The notes: generated from the letters alone by a model not told the origin. A stretch of 9,187 nt of DNA from Actinomycetes bacterium (GCA_027117675.1 JAJAYM010000346.1:1-9187); one strand, 5' to 3'. Positions 1 through 7,030 are shown, numbered from the stretch's first letter. Made by a program: numbers and translations.

Positions 1-1
1 C

Positions 2-416
2 GAGGTCAACGCGGCGCTGAACGCACTGCGTCGCCTCGGTGTCACCGCATCGCTGGACGACTTTGGTACCGGCTATTCGTCGATGATGCTGCTCAAGAAG
101 CTGCCCATTGCTGAGATCAAGACTCGACCGGTCCTTTGTGTCCCGGCTCACTGCCGATCCCGGCGACGTCACGATCGTCGCATCGATCGTCGACTTAGCC
201 CACGGACTTGGGATGCGGGCGGTTGCCGAGGGGGTTGAGTCAGAAGAGGTCTGGGATATGTTGCAGGGGCTTGGCTGCGATGTCGTCCAGGGGTGGTACG
301 TCAGCCGTCCGCTGGACGCCGAGAACGCGACCGCGTGGCTGCTGCGTCATCCTTCGCAACAACGCGCACTGCGGGTCCTCCGTGGAGGTGCCGAAGGGGC
401 CGGCGGCTCGGCCTGA
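2..416 (+). pseudogene. EAL-domain protein (c-di-GMP phosphodiesterase type), 3' end, frameshifted
   Basis: This is the C-terminal part of an EAL domain, the fold that hydrolyses cyclic di-GMP; the 5' part lies outside the window. Frame 2 reads EVNAALNALRRLG, then the EAL signature DDFGTGYSS, then LPIAEIK up to position 121. The expected continuation (LDRSFVSRL, later AVAEGVE and VVQGWYVSRPL) is in frame 3 from position 123 and ends at the TGA at 414-416. One extra base around 122 explains the switch. Read without correction, frame 2 stops at TGA 236-238 and loses the conserved EGVE glutamate and the last strands of the barrel. The TTG-started ORF at 108 is only the shifted tail, not a separate gene. 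The family assignment is firm. Whether the shift is a real mutation or a sequencing error cannot be told here. The missing N-terminus may carry GGDEF or sensor domains. Confidence 0.85.
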
Positions 417-425
417 CGTCATCCG

Positions 426-431
426 TAGGAT
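426..431 (+). promoter_or_regulatory. Possible -10 hexamer TAGGAT for the gatCAB operon
   Basis: TAGGAT matches the actinobacterial TANNNT -10 pattern. It lies 10 bases after the stop of the EAL gene and 49 bases before the gatC ATG. No convincing TTGACA-like -35 box is seen 16-18 bases upstream. An 8-bp palindrome TGACGTCA (414-421) sits just before it, overlapping the EAL stop. A transcript starting about 7-9 bases after the hexamer would begin close to the ATG at 441, so a nearly leaderless message is possible. This is pattern matching only. Confidence 0.4.
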
Positions 432-440
432 GGCCGGTGC

Positions 441-503
441 ATGTTTCCCACCCCGCACGACCACCGACGGCCGGAGTCCCATGCCTGCGCTCGACCGAGA
501 TGA
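441..503 (+). CDS. Possible 20-codon leaderless upstream ORF overlapping gatC
   Basis: An ATG at 441, 9 bases after the TAGGAT hexamer, opens 20 codons ending at TGA 501-503. The reading frame differs from gatC and runs 23 bases into it, across the gatC Shine-Dalgarno (GGAG, 473-476) and start codon. The peptide is rich in His, Arg and Pro and resembles no family I know. Leaderless short ORFs upstream of genes are well documented in mycobacteria. Translation here would pass directly over the gatC initiation site and could modulate it. It could equally be a chance ORF in untranslated leader. Confidence 0.25.
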   Translation: MFPTPHDHRRPESHACARPR

Positions 504-783
504 CGTTGCGCATCTGGCGCGGCTGTCTCGCCTGCAGTTGTCCGACGCTGAGCTCGACCACTTCGGCGAGCAGCTCGACGTGATCTTGAGCGCTGTCGCC
601 AGGGTTGCCGAAGTCGCTGCTGATGACGTCCCTCCGACGACGCACGCCGTTCCCGTGGTAAATGTCACGCGCCCTGATGTCATCGTCGCGTGCCTGCCTC
701 GCGAGGACGTACTCGCCGGGGCACCTGCCGCTGAGGATGACCGGTTCCGCGTGCCGCGCATCCTTGATGAGGAGGAGCAGTGA
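481..783 (+). CDS. gatC: Aspartyl/glutamyl-tRNA amidotransferase subunit C
   Basis: GatC is the small subunit that wraps around GatA and stabilises its contact with GatB in the cytoplasmic GatCAB complex. The 100-aa length is normal for the family. The N-terminus shows the usual DVAHLARLSRLQLSDAEL helix (residues 8-25), followed by the QLDVILSAVARV helix. The C-terminus carries the typical short motif with an Asp-rich, Arg-Val-Pro stretch (DDRFRVPRIL) before the acidic end. The ATG at 481 is chosen because it gives the family N-terminus and has GGAG at 473-476, 4 bases upstream; longer in-frame extensions run into the EAL gene and lack family similarity. The stop at 781-783 overlaps the GTG of gatA, so the two are translationally coupled. 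Confidence 0.95.
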   Translation: MPALDRDDVAHLARLSRLQLSDAELDHFGEQLDVILSAVARVAEVAADDVPPTTHAVPVVNVTRPDVIVACLPREDVLAGAPAAEDDRFRVPRILDEEEQ

Positions 784-2294
784 GTGACCTGACGCTCCTC
801 GGCGCCGCCGAGACTGCGGCTGTCGTGGCAGGCGGGGATGTCTCGGCGCGCGAGGTTGCAACCGCACACCTGGACAGGATCGAGCAGACGGACGAGGTGG
901 TGCACGCCTTCCTGCACGTCGATCGCGATCTCACGCTGACGCAAGCCGACGCCGTGGACCAGGCACGCGCTGACGGGTCGCCACTGGGCCCCTTGGCCGG
1001 GGTGCCGCTGGCACTCAAGGACGTCTTCACGATGAAGGGTGCGCCCACTACCTGTGGATCTAAGATCCTCCAAGGGTGGCGGCCACCTTACGACGCCACG
1101 GTAGTCGAGCGGCTCTCCGCTGGCGGCGTTGTCGTCCTCGGCAAGACGAACATGGACGAGTTCGCCATGGGTTCGTCGACAGAGAACTCCGCATACGGCG
1201 TCACCCGTAATCCCTGGAACCTCAGCCGGATCCCCGGCGGATCCTCCGGTGGGTCGAGCGCAGCCGTCGCGGCGCGTCAGGCACCACTGGCGATCGGCAC
1301 CGACACCGGCGGGTCCATCCGACAACCGGCCGCGGTGACCGGCATCGTCGGAGTGAAGCCGACCTATGGCGGCGTCTCGCGGTACGGACTCGTTGCCTTC
1401 TCGTCATCGCTTGACCAGGGCGGACCACTGGCCCGATCTGTCCTCGATGCCGCTCTGCTCCACGAGGTCATGGCCGGTCACGATCCCAAAGACGCGACCT
1501 CGATCAATGCGCCGGTCCCTCCGGTGGTGGCTGCTGCCCGCGGCGAGCTCGGTGGCGTGGAGGGAATGAAGGTTGGGGTTGTCTCTCAACTACAGGGCGA
1601 GGGCTACCAGCCTGGAGTGCAGGCGAGGTTCGACGAGACGGTCGCGCTCCTCACTTCCCTGGGCGCCGAGGTGGTTGAGGTGTCGTGTCCTTCCTTTGAG
1701 TACGCGCTGCCGGCCTACTACCTCATTTCGCCGAGCGAGTGCTCGAGTAACCTCGCGCGTTTCGATGGGATGCGTTACGGCCTCCGGGACGGTGACAACG
1801 GTGAGAACGGCGTCGAGCAAGTGATGGCCATCACACGCGCCACCGGCTTCGGCCCCGAGGTCAAGCGCCGCATCATGCTCGGCACGTATGCGCTGTCGGC
1901 TGGCTATTACGACGCGTACTACGGACAGGCGCAAAAGGTCCGCACGCTTATTCGGCGCGACTTCGAGGCGGCGTATGCGAAAGTCGACGTACTTGTTTCG
2001 CCGACAACGCCAACCGTGGCGTTCCCGATCGGCGAGCGGGCCGACGACCCGATTGCGATGTACAAGGCAGACCTCGCAACGCTTCCCTCCAGTCTTTACG
2101 GGGGACCAGCAATGAGCCTCCCCGCCGGGCTCGGCGATGACAATCTTCCGGTCGGCGTCCAGCTGATGGCTGCCGTCCAGCGCGACGAGCAGGTGTACCG
2201 AGTGGGGGCAGCGCTCGAGACGGCACTGGAAGAGCGCTGGGGCGGACCGCTGCTCGACCAGATCCCCGAGCTTGTGCTGGGAGCCTCCACATGA
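780..2294 (+). CDS. gatA: Aspartyl/glutamyl-tRNA amidotransferase subunit A
   Basis: GatA is the amidase subunit. It releases ammonia from glutamine and channels it to GatB to amidate Glu-tRNA(Gln) or Asp-tRNA(Asn). The 504-aa protein shows the amidase-signature core. The Ser-cisSer-Lys triad is visible: Lys80 (in PLALKDVF), Ser155 in the GGSSGGSS loop (153-160), and Ser179 in DTGGSIR (175-181). These are offset by one from the Lys79/Ser154/Ser178 described for S. aureus GatA. The segments KTNMDEFAMGSSTENS (122-137) and VKPTYGGVSRYGLVAFSSSLDQ further down are also typical of GatA rather than other amidases. The start is GTG 780, four bases after a strong AGGAGG (770-775), and it overlaps the gatC stop by GTGA. 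The gene looks intact and full length. Confidence 0.98.
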   Translation: MSDLTLLGAAETAAVVAGGDVSAREVATAHLDRIEQTDEVVHAFLHVDRDLTLTQADAVDQARADGSPLGPLAGVPLALKDVFTMKGAPTTCGSKILQGWRPPYDATVVERLSAGGVVVLGKTNMDEFAMGSSTENSAYGVTRNPWNLSRIPGGSSGGSSAAVAARQAPLAIGTDTGGSIRQPAAVTGIVGVKPTYGGVSRYGLVAFSSSLDQGGPLARSVLDAALLHEVMAGHDPKDATSINAPVPPVVAAARGELGGVEGMKVGVVSQLQGEGYQPGVQARFDETVALLTSLGAEVVEVSCPSFEYALPAYYLISPSECSSNLARFDGMRYGLRDGDNGENGVEQVMAITRATGFGPEVKRRIMLGTYALSAGYYDAYYGQAQKVRTLIRRDFEAAYAKVDVLVSPTTPTVAFPIGERADDPIAMYKADLATLPSSLYGGPAMSLPAGLGDDNLPVGVQLMAAVQRDEQVYRVGAALETALEERWGGPLLDQIPELVLGAST

Positions 2295-3820
2295 CGGCAA
2301 CGACGAGTGAGCCTCTGCTGACTTTTGAGGATGCGATCGCCACCTTCGATCCGGTGATGGGCTTCGAGGTGCATGTCGAGCTGAACACGCTGACCAAGAT
2401 GTTCTGTGGTTGCCCGACTGAGTTTGGTGCGCCACCGAACACTCAGGTGTGCCCGGTGTGCCTCGGACTTCCCGGCGCGCTGCCGGTCGTCAACGAGAAG
2501 GCCGTGGAGTCCGCGATTCGGATCGGGCTGGCCTTAGGCTGCTCGATCGCAGAGTGGTCGCGGTTCGCGCGCAAGAACTACTTCTATCCCGATATGCCGA
2601 AAGACTTCCAAACGTCGCAGTATGACGAGCCAATCGCCGTCAACGGTGCTCTTGCGATCGTGGTTCCGACCGAGGACGGTCCGAGGCCGGTCACGGTGGG
2701 CATCGAGCGGGCGCATATGGAAGAGGACACCGGGAAGATCTTGCACGTTGGTGGTGCGACTGGTCGTATCCACGGTGCCGATTACTCGTTGATCGACTAC
2801 AACAGGGCTGGCGTGCCGCTGATCGAGATCGTTACCAAGCCGATCGAGGTAGAACCAGCCCTCGCGCCAGCCGTTGCCAGGGCTTACGTCACCGAGCTGC
2901 GCGAGCTGATTGTTGCCCTCGGGGTTTCCGACGCACACATGCATCAAGGCTCGATGCGCGTGGACGCCAACGTGTCACTCAAGCCGCGCGGTCGCGTCGA
3001 ACTCGGAACCCGCACCGAGACCAAGAACGTCAACTCGATCCGCTCGGTGGAGCGGGCCGTGCGGTTTGAGATCCAGCGGCAGGCAGCGGTGCTGCAGGCC
3101 GGGGAAACGATCATCCAGGAGACACGTCACTTTCACGAGAGCGACGGCTCCACCACATCGGGCCGCATCAAGGAGGAGGCCGAGGACTACCGCTACTTCC
3201 CCGAGCCAGACCTCACGCCAATCGTGCCGGAATCGGCCTGGATCGAAAGGCTGCGTGCGACGTTGCCGGAGCCGCCGCTGAAGCGCCGCGCCAGAATCCG
3301 TGAAGAGTGGGGCATCTCCGAGCACGAGATGCAGTCGCTGATCAATGCCGGAGCCCTTGAGCTCGTTCAGCAGACGGTTGCGCTAGGAGCCGACTCTGCT
3401 GACGCACGCAAGTGGTGGACGGGTGAGATCGCGCGGATCTCCAACGAGCGCGGACTCGATGTCGCCGCGTTGCCGATCACGCCGCAGGACGTTCACCGCA
3501 TCATCATGTTGACGATAGAAGGCTCGCTCAACGACAAGCTGGCGCGCCAGGTGATCGAGGGTGTCCTCGCCGGCGAAGGCAACCCAGATGAGGTCGTGGT
3601 CTCGCGTGACCTCGCGGTCGTGTCCGACGATGGCGCCCTGCTCGAAGCCATCGACACCGCGCTTGCGCAGCAGCCGGATGTCGCCGAGAAGATCCGCGGC
3701 GGCAAGGTGCAGGCAGCGGGCGCGATCGTTGGTGCCGTCATGCAGTCGACCGGCGGGATGGCGGACGCCGCCCGCGTCCGCGAGCTCATTCTGGAGCGGG
3801 TCGGCGACTCGCTGGGCTGA
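2291..3820 (+). CDS. gatB: Aspartyl/glutamyl-tRNA amidotransferase subunit B
   Basis: GatB binds the mischarged tRNA, activates the Glu or Asp side chain with ATP, and transfers ammonia delivered from GatA. The 509-aa length is close to the family norm. The N-terminal cradle domain has the MGFEVHVEL start (residues 23-31), with Cys39, Cys41, Cys54 and Cys57 (FCGC, CPVC) as the expected zinc site. The KNYFYPDMPKDFQTSQ segment lies at 95-110, the PROSITE-type signature IDYNRAGVPLIEI at 168-180, and YRYFPEPDL at 300-308. The C-terminal YqeY-like tRNA-binding domain spans roughly 335-509 and ends in the usual GGMADAARVRELI helix. ATG 2291 overlaps the gatA stop (ATGA), with GGGAG at 2279-2283. 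No glutaminyl-tRNA synthetase gene is in view. Many actinobacteria lack one and use this complex for Gln-tRNA(Gln). No terminator is seen before the convergent neighbour 8 bases away. Confidence 0.98.
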   Translation: MTATTSEPLLTFEDAIATFDPVMGFEVHVELNTLTKMFCGCPTEFGAPPNTQVCPVCLGLPGALPVVNEKAVESAIRIGLALGCSIAEWSRFARKNYFYPDMPKDFQTSQYDEPIAVNGALAIVVPTEDGPRPVTVGIERAHMEEDTGKILHVGGATGRIHGADYSLIDYNRAGVPLIEIVTKPIEVEPALAPAVARAYVTELRELIVALGVSDAHMHQGSMRVDANVSLKPRGRVELGTRTETKNVNSIRSVERAVRFEIQRQAAVLQAGETIIQETRHFHESDGSTTSGRIKEEAEDYRYFPEPDLTPIVPESAWIERLRATLPEPPLKRRARIREEWGISEHEMQSLINAGALELVQQTVALGADSADARKWWTGEIARISNERGLDVAALPITPQDVHRIIMLTIEGSLNDKLARQVIEGVLAGEGNPDEVVVSRDLAVVSDDGALLEAIDTALAQQPDVAEKIRGGKVQAAGAIVGAVMQSTGGMADAARVRELILERVGDSLG

Positions 3821-3828
3821 TTGCCGGG

Positions 3829-5145
3829 TCAGGGTCCGCGGGGGTGGCTGGTGTGGTGTTGGCCGTTTGGGCCGTGAACGGTGACCGGGCCGTGGGTGCC
3901 TCGACTGGGGTTTGTGATCTGCAGGGTCCAGCCGTTTTCGTGGACGGCTCGGTGGTGGTGGCGGCAGAGGAGTAAGGCGTTGGCCAGGTCGGTGGTGCCT
4001 CCGTCGAGCCAGGACGCGACGTGGTGGGCGTCGGTGTGTGCGGGTGGCCGGTCACAGCCGACCCAGCGGCAGCCACCGTCGCGGGCGGCGAGCAGCTTGC
4101 GTTGCTGGGGGCTGAAGAGCCGCCTGGTGCGGCCGAGGTCGACGACCACGCCCTGGTCGTTGAGGAGCAGCGCGGTGAGTTGGGCGTCGCAGGCGAGCCG
4201 GGCGACGGCGAGCGGGTGCAGGAAGGCCGGTGCTCCGGGGGAATGGGTCAGCCGTCCCGGTGGCAGGACGTCAGGCTCGGGGGCTGTGTCGGCGAGTTCG
4301 GCGCCGCAGACACATGGCTGGCCTGCTGACCTGTGTGGAGCGCGCGGATCGACGAGGACGTGCAGGTGGGGTCGTTCACCGCCGACAATCGGGAGCAGTG
4401 CGTGATCGGTGGCCGTTTGAACGATCTGGACCAGCCCGTCGGCGCGGCGTTGCGCGGCAGTGCGGGTGTCGTCTTGGTCGGCAGGGACTAGGAACGGGGC
4501 CAGAGCGGCGGTGAGCAGGGCGGCTGATTCGGCGTCGAGCAAACCGTCCATGGCGGTCATCCCGTCCATCAGAGGGGCCAGGGTCAGGTGGCGGCGGTCG
4601 AACTGCTGGCAGGTGTCGGCCAACGCCCCGTCGGGGTCGATGACGTGCTGCAGGTGCTTGCCGGCGGTTCGGACGTCTCCGACCGGGGCGACCTGCGCCA
4701 GATCGGTGAGCAGGTCCACCGCCCGCTGTTGCTGGTCCGGTGGCAGGTGCCGAACCCCGCGTTCGACCGCCCGCAGGTGCTCGTAGGTCAACATCCCGTC
4801 TCGGACGTGGTCTACCGGGTCGGCGAGCAGGTCACGTGCTCGTCGGGCGATCCGAACCCGCTCGGAGGCTTCGGCCCCGGTGATCCGGCACGCACCGCGC
4901 AGCCACGCCGGCGTACTGGCCGCACCGTGCAGGGTCTGGCCGTCACCGGCGGCGTCGAACGCGGCCACCGCCGTCAGGGTCGCCGCAGCGACCGCGTCAG
5001 CCAGTTGCTGCAAACCGGTCACCCAGCCGGCCCGCACCTGCGCGGTGTCACCGGCGAGTGTGGTGTGGGCGTCAGCGCTGGTCCAGTCGCGGACCTGCGC
5101 CAAGACCGCGGTCAGCGGCTCAGGGAGCGAGTCTGGAGCAAACAC
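3829..5145 (-). CDS. DUF222 domain protein with C-terminal HNH endonuclease motif (13E12 repeat family)
   Basis: This 438-aa protein belongs to the DUF222/HNH family, abundant and multicopy in actinobacteria (the '13E12 repeat' proteins of mycobacteria). The DUF222 part covers about residues 30-345 and includes the hallmark AAQRRADGLVQI (230-241) and WLRGACRITGAEASERV (81-97). The HNH part spans about 352-405: Cys359 and Cys364 form the first metal pair, His374-His375 the catalytic position, Asn389 the middle residue, and Cys394, His397/398 and His402 the last part. All key residues are present, so a metal-dependent nuclease is possible, but the biological role of the family is not established. 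The start is GTG 5145 with AAAGG about 9 bases upstream (plus-strand 5155-5159). It runs tail-to-tail with gatB. Copies of this family are often variably placed, so lateral or duplicative arrival is likely here. Confidence 0.94.
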   Translation of the reverse strand: MFAPDSLPEPLTAVLAQVRDWTSADAHTTLAGDTAQVRAGWVTGLQQLADAVAAATLTAVAAFDAAGDGQTLHGAASTPAWLRGACRITGAEASERVRIARRARDLLADPVDHVRDGMLTYEHLRAVERGVRHLPPDQQQRAVDLLTDLAQVAPVGDVRTAGKHLQHVIDPDGALADTCQQFDRRHLTLAPLMDGMTAMDGLLDAESAALLTAALAPFLVPADQDDTRTAAQRRADGLVQIVQTATDHALLPIVGGERPHLHVLVDPRAPHRSAGQPCVCGAELADTAPEPDVLPPGRLTHSPGAPAFLHPLAVARLACDAQLTALLLNDQGVVVDLGRTRRLFSPQQRKLLAARDGGCRWVGCDRPPAHTDAHHVASWLDGGTTDLANALLLCRHHHRAVHENGWTLQITNPSRGTHGPVTVHGPNGQHHTSHPRGP

Positions 5146-5316
5146 TGTGGGTGACCTTTCGACGACAGTGATCGGGATAGGTACCGGTCTCTCACCTGAT
5201 CCATCGAGCCCGTTCTCCCCTCAAGGGACTCGGGCCAACACCGTCATCTCAACATCCGCTACCAACACCCCAAAGGCTAGACCAAGGCACCGACAAGACA
5301 CTTCAGCAGCGGAGGA

Positions 5317-5332
5317 GTTGCCTCACGGCAAC
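5317..5332. repeat. Short perfect inverted repeat (6-bp stem, 4-base loop)
   Basis: GTTGCC (5317-5322) and GGCAAC (5327-5332) are exact reverse complements around the loop TCAC. No T-run follows on either strand, so a rho-independent terminator is not supported. It lies about 170 bases upstream of the HNH gene start and could be a small protein-binding site or chance. Confidence 0.3.
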
Positions 5333-5501
5333 GTCCGATCTTGGCCTTGCTGCGCCCGCCGCCGACGCCTCTAGCGGTTCCCGCTCGCTGACCTTCCCCT
5401 CAGATGGGAAGCACGTACGGACCACCCTGGCCAACCATGGGTGAGGAAGCCCCTCATTTCGGAGGAGTCAAGACCGCACATAGGGGTAAAACTCCAGTCC
5501 G

Positions 5502-5654
5502 CTACCGGACCATCCGGCGCGACCCGCCGATGGCAAGGGCGATTCGCTCTACTGTCTTCGAGGCTTGTGCGGCAAGCCTCGCCATGACTGGCGCGGTGGC
5601 CGCTTCCCCGAAGACACACCGCAGATCCCCCTCAGCCAGAGGCACCGTCTCCAT
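5502..5654 (-). CDS. Doubtful 50-aa ORF, hypothetical
   Basis: ATG at 5654-5652 opens 50 codons to TAG at 5504-5502. The predicted peptide starts METVPLAEGDL, and its second half (MARLAAQASKTVERIALAIG, then GSRRMVR) reads like an amphipathic helix followed by a short turn and Arg-rich helix, loosely like half of a helix-turn-helix. No good Shine-Dalgarno precedes it. About three quarters of its codons end in G or C, somewhat less than the flanking genes. It is in the same frame as the PQQ dehydrogenase gene upstream. It may be a remnant of a decayed gene, a genuine small protein, or chance; I recognise no family. Confidence 0.2.
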   Translation of the reverse strand: METVPLAEGDLRCVFGEAATAPVMARLAAQASKTVERIALAIGGSRRMVR

Positions 5655-5712
5655 CCCACGGTGATGTCAGACGCGAAGACCATCGCCTCTACTTCCAACA
5701 GTCAGGCGCTGC

Positions 5713-5765
5713 GCTGACCGCTTGAACCCGCGAGCGATGCTGCGCCAGTCTCGGACAGGGTCAGC
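5713..5765. repeat. Inverted repeat downstream of the PQQ dehydrogenase gene
   Basis: GCTGACC (5713-5719) and GGTCAGC (5759-5765) are exact reverse complements separated by 39 bases. They lie 60-110 bases beyond the 3' end of the minus-strand dehydrogenase gene. The loop is long and no T-run follows, so a classical terminator is unlikely, though a larger folded 3' end is possible. Confidence 0.25.
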
Positions 5766-5822
5766 AACGAAGACGGGGCTGGTCTGGATCGGGCAACGGG
5801 GCTCATCCGGGCAGCGGTCGTG

Positions 5823-6989
5823 TCAGCCGATCGACACGCGCACGACGCGATCGTCGCCGGCGCGCGGTTCGCCGCGTCCGTCGGTGTTGCTGGTGGTCAG
5901 CCATAGGTCACCGTCGGGTGAGACGACGACTGTGCGAATGCGACCGAGCTCGCCATCAAGGGTGGCCGTCGGCTGCTGCGCCGTGTCGCCGGTCACCGGG
6001 ATCTGCCACAACCGTTCGCCCTGAAGGGCCCCCATGTAGAGCACGCCGTCGTGCCAGGCGAGTCCACTGGGGGATGCCTCACTGGTCGGCCAGGTGACTT
6101 GGGGGTCGATGAAGTCACGCTCGTCGGAGACCGCCCCGCCAACTCCCTCAACTTCGGGCCAGCCGTAGTTGGCGCCGGCTTCGATCAGATTGAGCTCGTC
6201 GTAGGCGGACGAACCGAACTCAGTGGCCCACAGCCGCCCCTCGTCGTCGAAGGCCAGGCCCTGCACGTTGCGATGACCGTAGCTCCACACAGCAGAGCCG
6301 GGATACGGGTTGTCGTCCGGGATGCTTCCGTCTGGGGCGATCCGCAGGACCTTGCCGGACAGGGACCCCAGGTCTTGGGCACTCTCCGGATCACCAGCAT
6401 CCCCGGTCGTGACGTAGAGCATCCCGTCCGGGCCGAAGAGCAGTCGGCCGCCGTCGTGGTACGCCGCCTTCGGGATACCGGTGAGCAATGGCGTGGGATC
6501 TTCGAGCCGGCCGTCGGTGAACCGCAGCGTCATCACCCGGTTGTCCCGGTTGGTCGTGACGTACACATAGACCAGCCGGTCCTCAGCGAAGGTCGGCGAG
6601 ACGACTAGACCGAGGAGTCCGCCCTCGCCATCGTCGATGACGCCGGGCACGGTTCCCACCGGCACTGCACCTTGGTCCGTTGAGATGAGTTGCACGTCAC
6701 CGGTTGGCCGTTCACCGACCAGTGCCATTCCGTCGGGCAGAAAGGTCAGGCCCCAAGGAACCGCTAGCCCAGTGGCAACGGCGGTGGGGTCGCTGACCTT
6801 CGGTGGTGCGGAGGAGGCATCGGGTGGTGTGGCCGTCCCGGTAGTGGACGCGTCCGGGACCCAGGGCAGAACCTTCCAGCGGGTGGCCACGCCGGCGACG
6901 GCGGCCACCACGAGAGCAATGGCGACGGCCACAGCCACGGCTCGGGTTCGTGAGGCTGCCCCGCTGCTCGTCTCACCATCTGCGTCCAC
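5823..6989 (-). CDS. PQQ-dependent sugar dehydrogenase-like six-bladed propeller, membrane-anchored or exported
   Basis: The protein belongs to the soluble glucose dehydrogenase (GSDH) family, which binds pyrroloquinoline quinone and oxidises sugars outside the membrane. From the GTG at 6989 it is 388 aa. A short N-terminus ending in SRTR is followed by a hydrophobic segment (about residues 17-36, AVAVAVAIALVVAAVAG) and a Ser/Thr/Pro-rich linker (about 45-66), so it is probably anchored or secreted. Family motifs: AVPWGLTFLPDG (77-88), YHDGGRLLFGPDG with the likely catalytic His178, GHRNVQGLAFD with PQQ-contact Arg240 and Asn241, ANYGWPEVEG, and near the end LGRIRTVV with Arg350/Arg352, then TTSNTDGRG. 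No lipobox Cys is seen. The open frame extends to GTG 7085, but that would overlap the divergent gene and adds no family sequence; the 6989 start lacks a clear Shine-Dalgarno and is my best guess. M. tuberculosis LppZ is a homologue-type protein near gatB. The true substrate is unknown. Confidence 0.9.
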   Translation of the reverse strand: MDADGETSSGAASRTRAVAVAVAIALVVAAVAGVATRWKVLPWVPDASTTGTATPPDASSAPPKVSDPTAVATGLAVPWGLTFLPDGMALVGERPTGDVQLISTDQGAVPVGTVPGVIDDGEGGLLGLVVSPTFAEDRLVYVYVTTNRDNRVMTLRFTDGRLEDPTPLLTGIPKAAYHDGGRLLFGPDGMLYVTTGDAGDPESAQDLGSLSGKVLRIAPDGSIPDDNPYPGSAVWSYGHRNVQGLAFDDEGRLWATEFGSSAYDELNLIEAGANYGWPEVEGVGGAVSDERDFIDPQVTWPTSEASPSGLAWHDGVLYMGALQGERLWQIPVTGDTAQQPTATLDGELGRIRTVVVSPDGDLWLTTSNTDGRGEPRAGDDRVVRVSIG

Positions 6990-7030
6990 CTGTCCATGAT
7001 GGCCCCACCCGGCGGGTAAGGCTCGGCGAC

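Larger units (their letters stand above)
5146..5822. other. Gene-poor stretch between the HNH gene and the PQQ dehydrogenase gene
   Basis: About 680 bases hold no recognisable gene on either strand. Open frames at 5404-5664 (+) and 5371-5619 (-) give Arg/Ser/Pro-rich translations with no family character and look like chance. The base mix is visibly less G/C-biased than in the flanking genes, for example the A/C-rich run at 5240-5300. The part next to 5145 should hold the HNH promoter; the only TANNNT hexamer noted there is TAGCCT on the minus strand (plus-strand 5274-5279), without a clear -35. Two inverted repeats and one doubtful small ORF are listed separately. No tRNA, transposase or terminal inverted repeat was recognised. 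The stretch may be decayed sequence that came with the HNH gene. Confidence 0.6.

Noticed and set aside
108..416. TTG-started 102-aa ORF as an independent gene
   Set aside because: Its sequence is the direct continuation of the EAL domain after the frameshift; no Shine-Dalgarno precedes the TTG.
240..1325. Long minus-strand ORF of 361 aa opposite gatC/gatA
   Set aside because: It lies antisense to clearly conserved gatC and gatA, is Arg/Ser/Gly-rich and shows no family motif; typical shadow frame in GC-rich DNA.
1590..2435. Minus-strand 281-aa ORF opposite gatA/gatB
   Set aside because: Antisense to conserved coding sequence across the gatA/gatB junction and without recognisable domains.
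4588..5154. Plus-strand 188-aa ORF inside the HNH gene region
   Set aside because: It mirrors the DUF222 gene in the opposite strand; the minus-strand frame has clear DUF222 and HNH motifs, this one none.
5404..5664. Plus-strand 86-aa ORF in the gene-poor stretch
   Set aside because: Arg/Pro/Ser-rich with no motif, no Shine-Dalgarno, and composition not gene-like.
6051..6608. Plus-strand 185-aa ORF opposite the PQQ dehydrogenase
   Set aside because: Antisense to a frame with full family motifs; no recognisable domain of its own.
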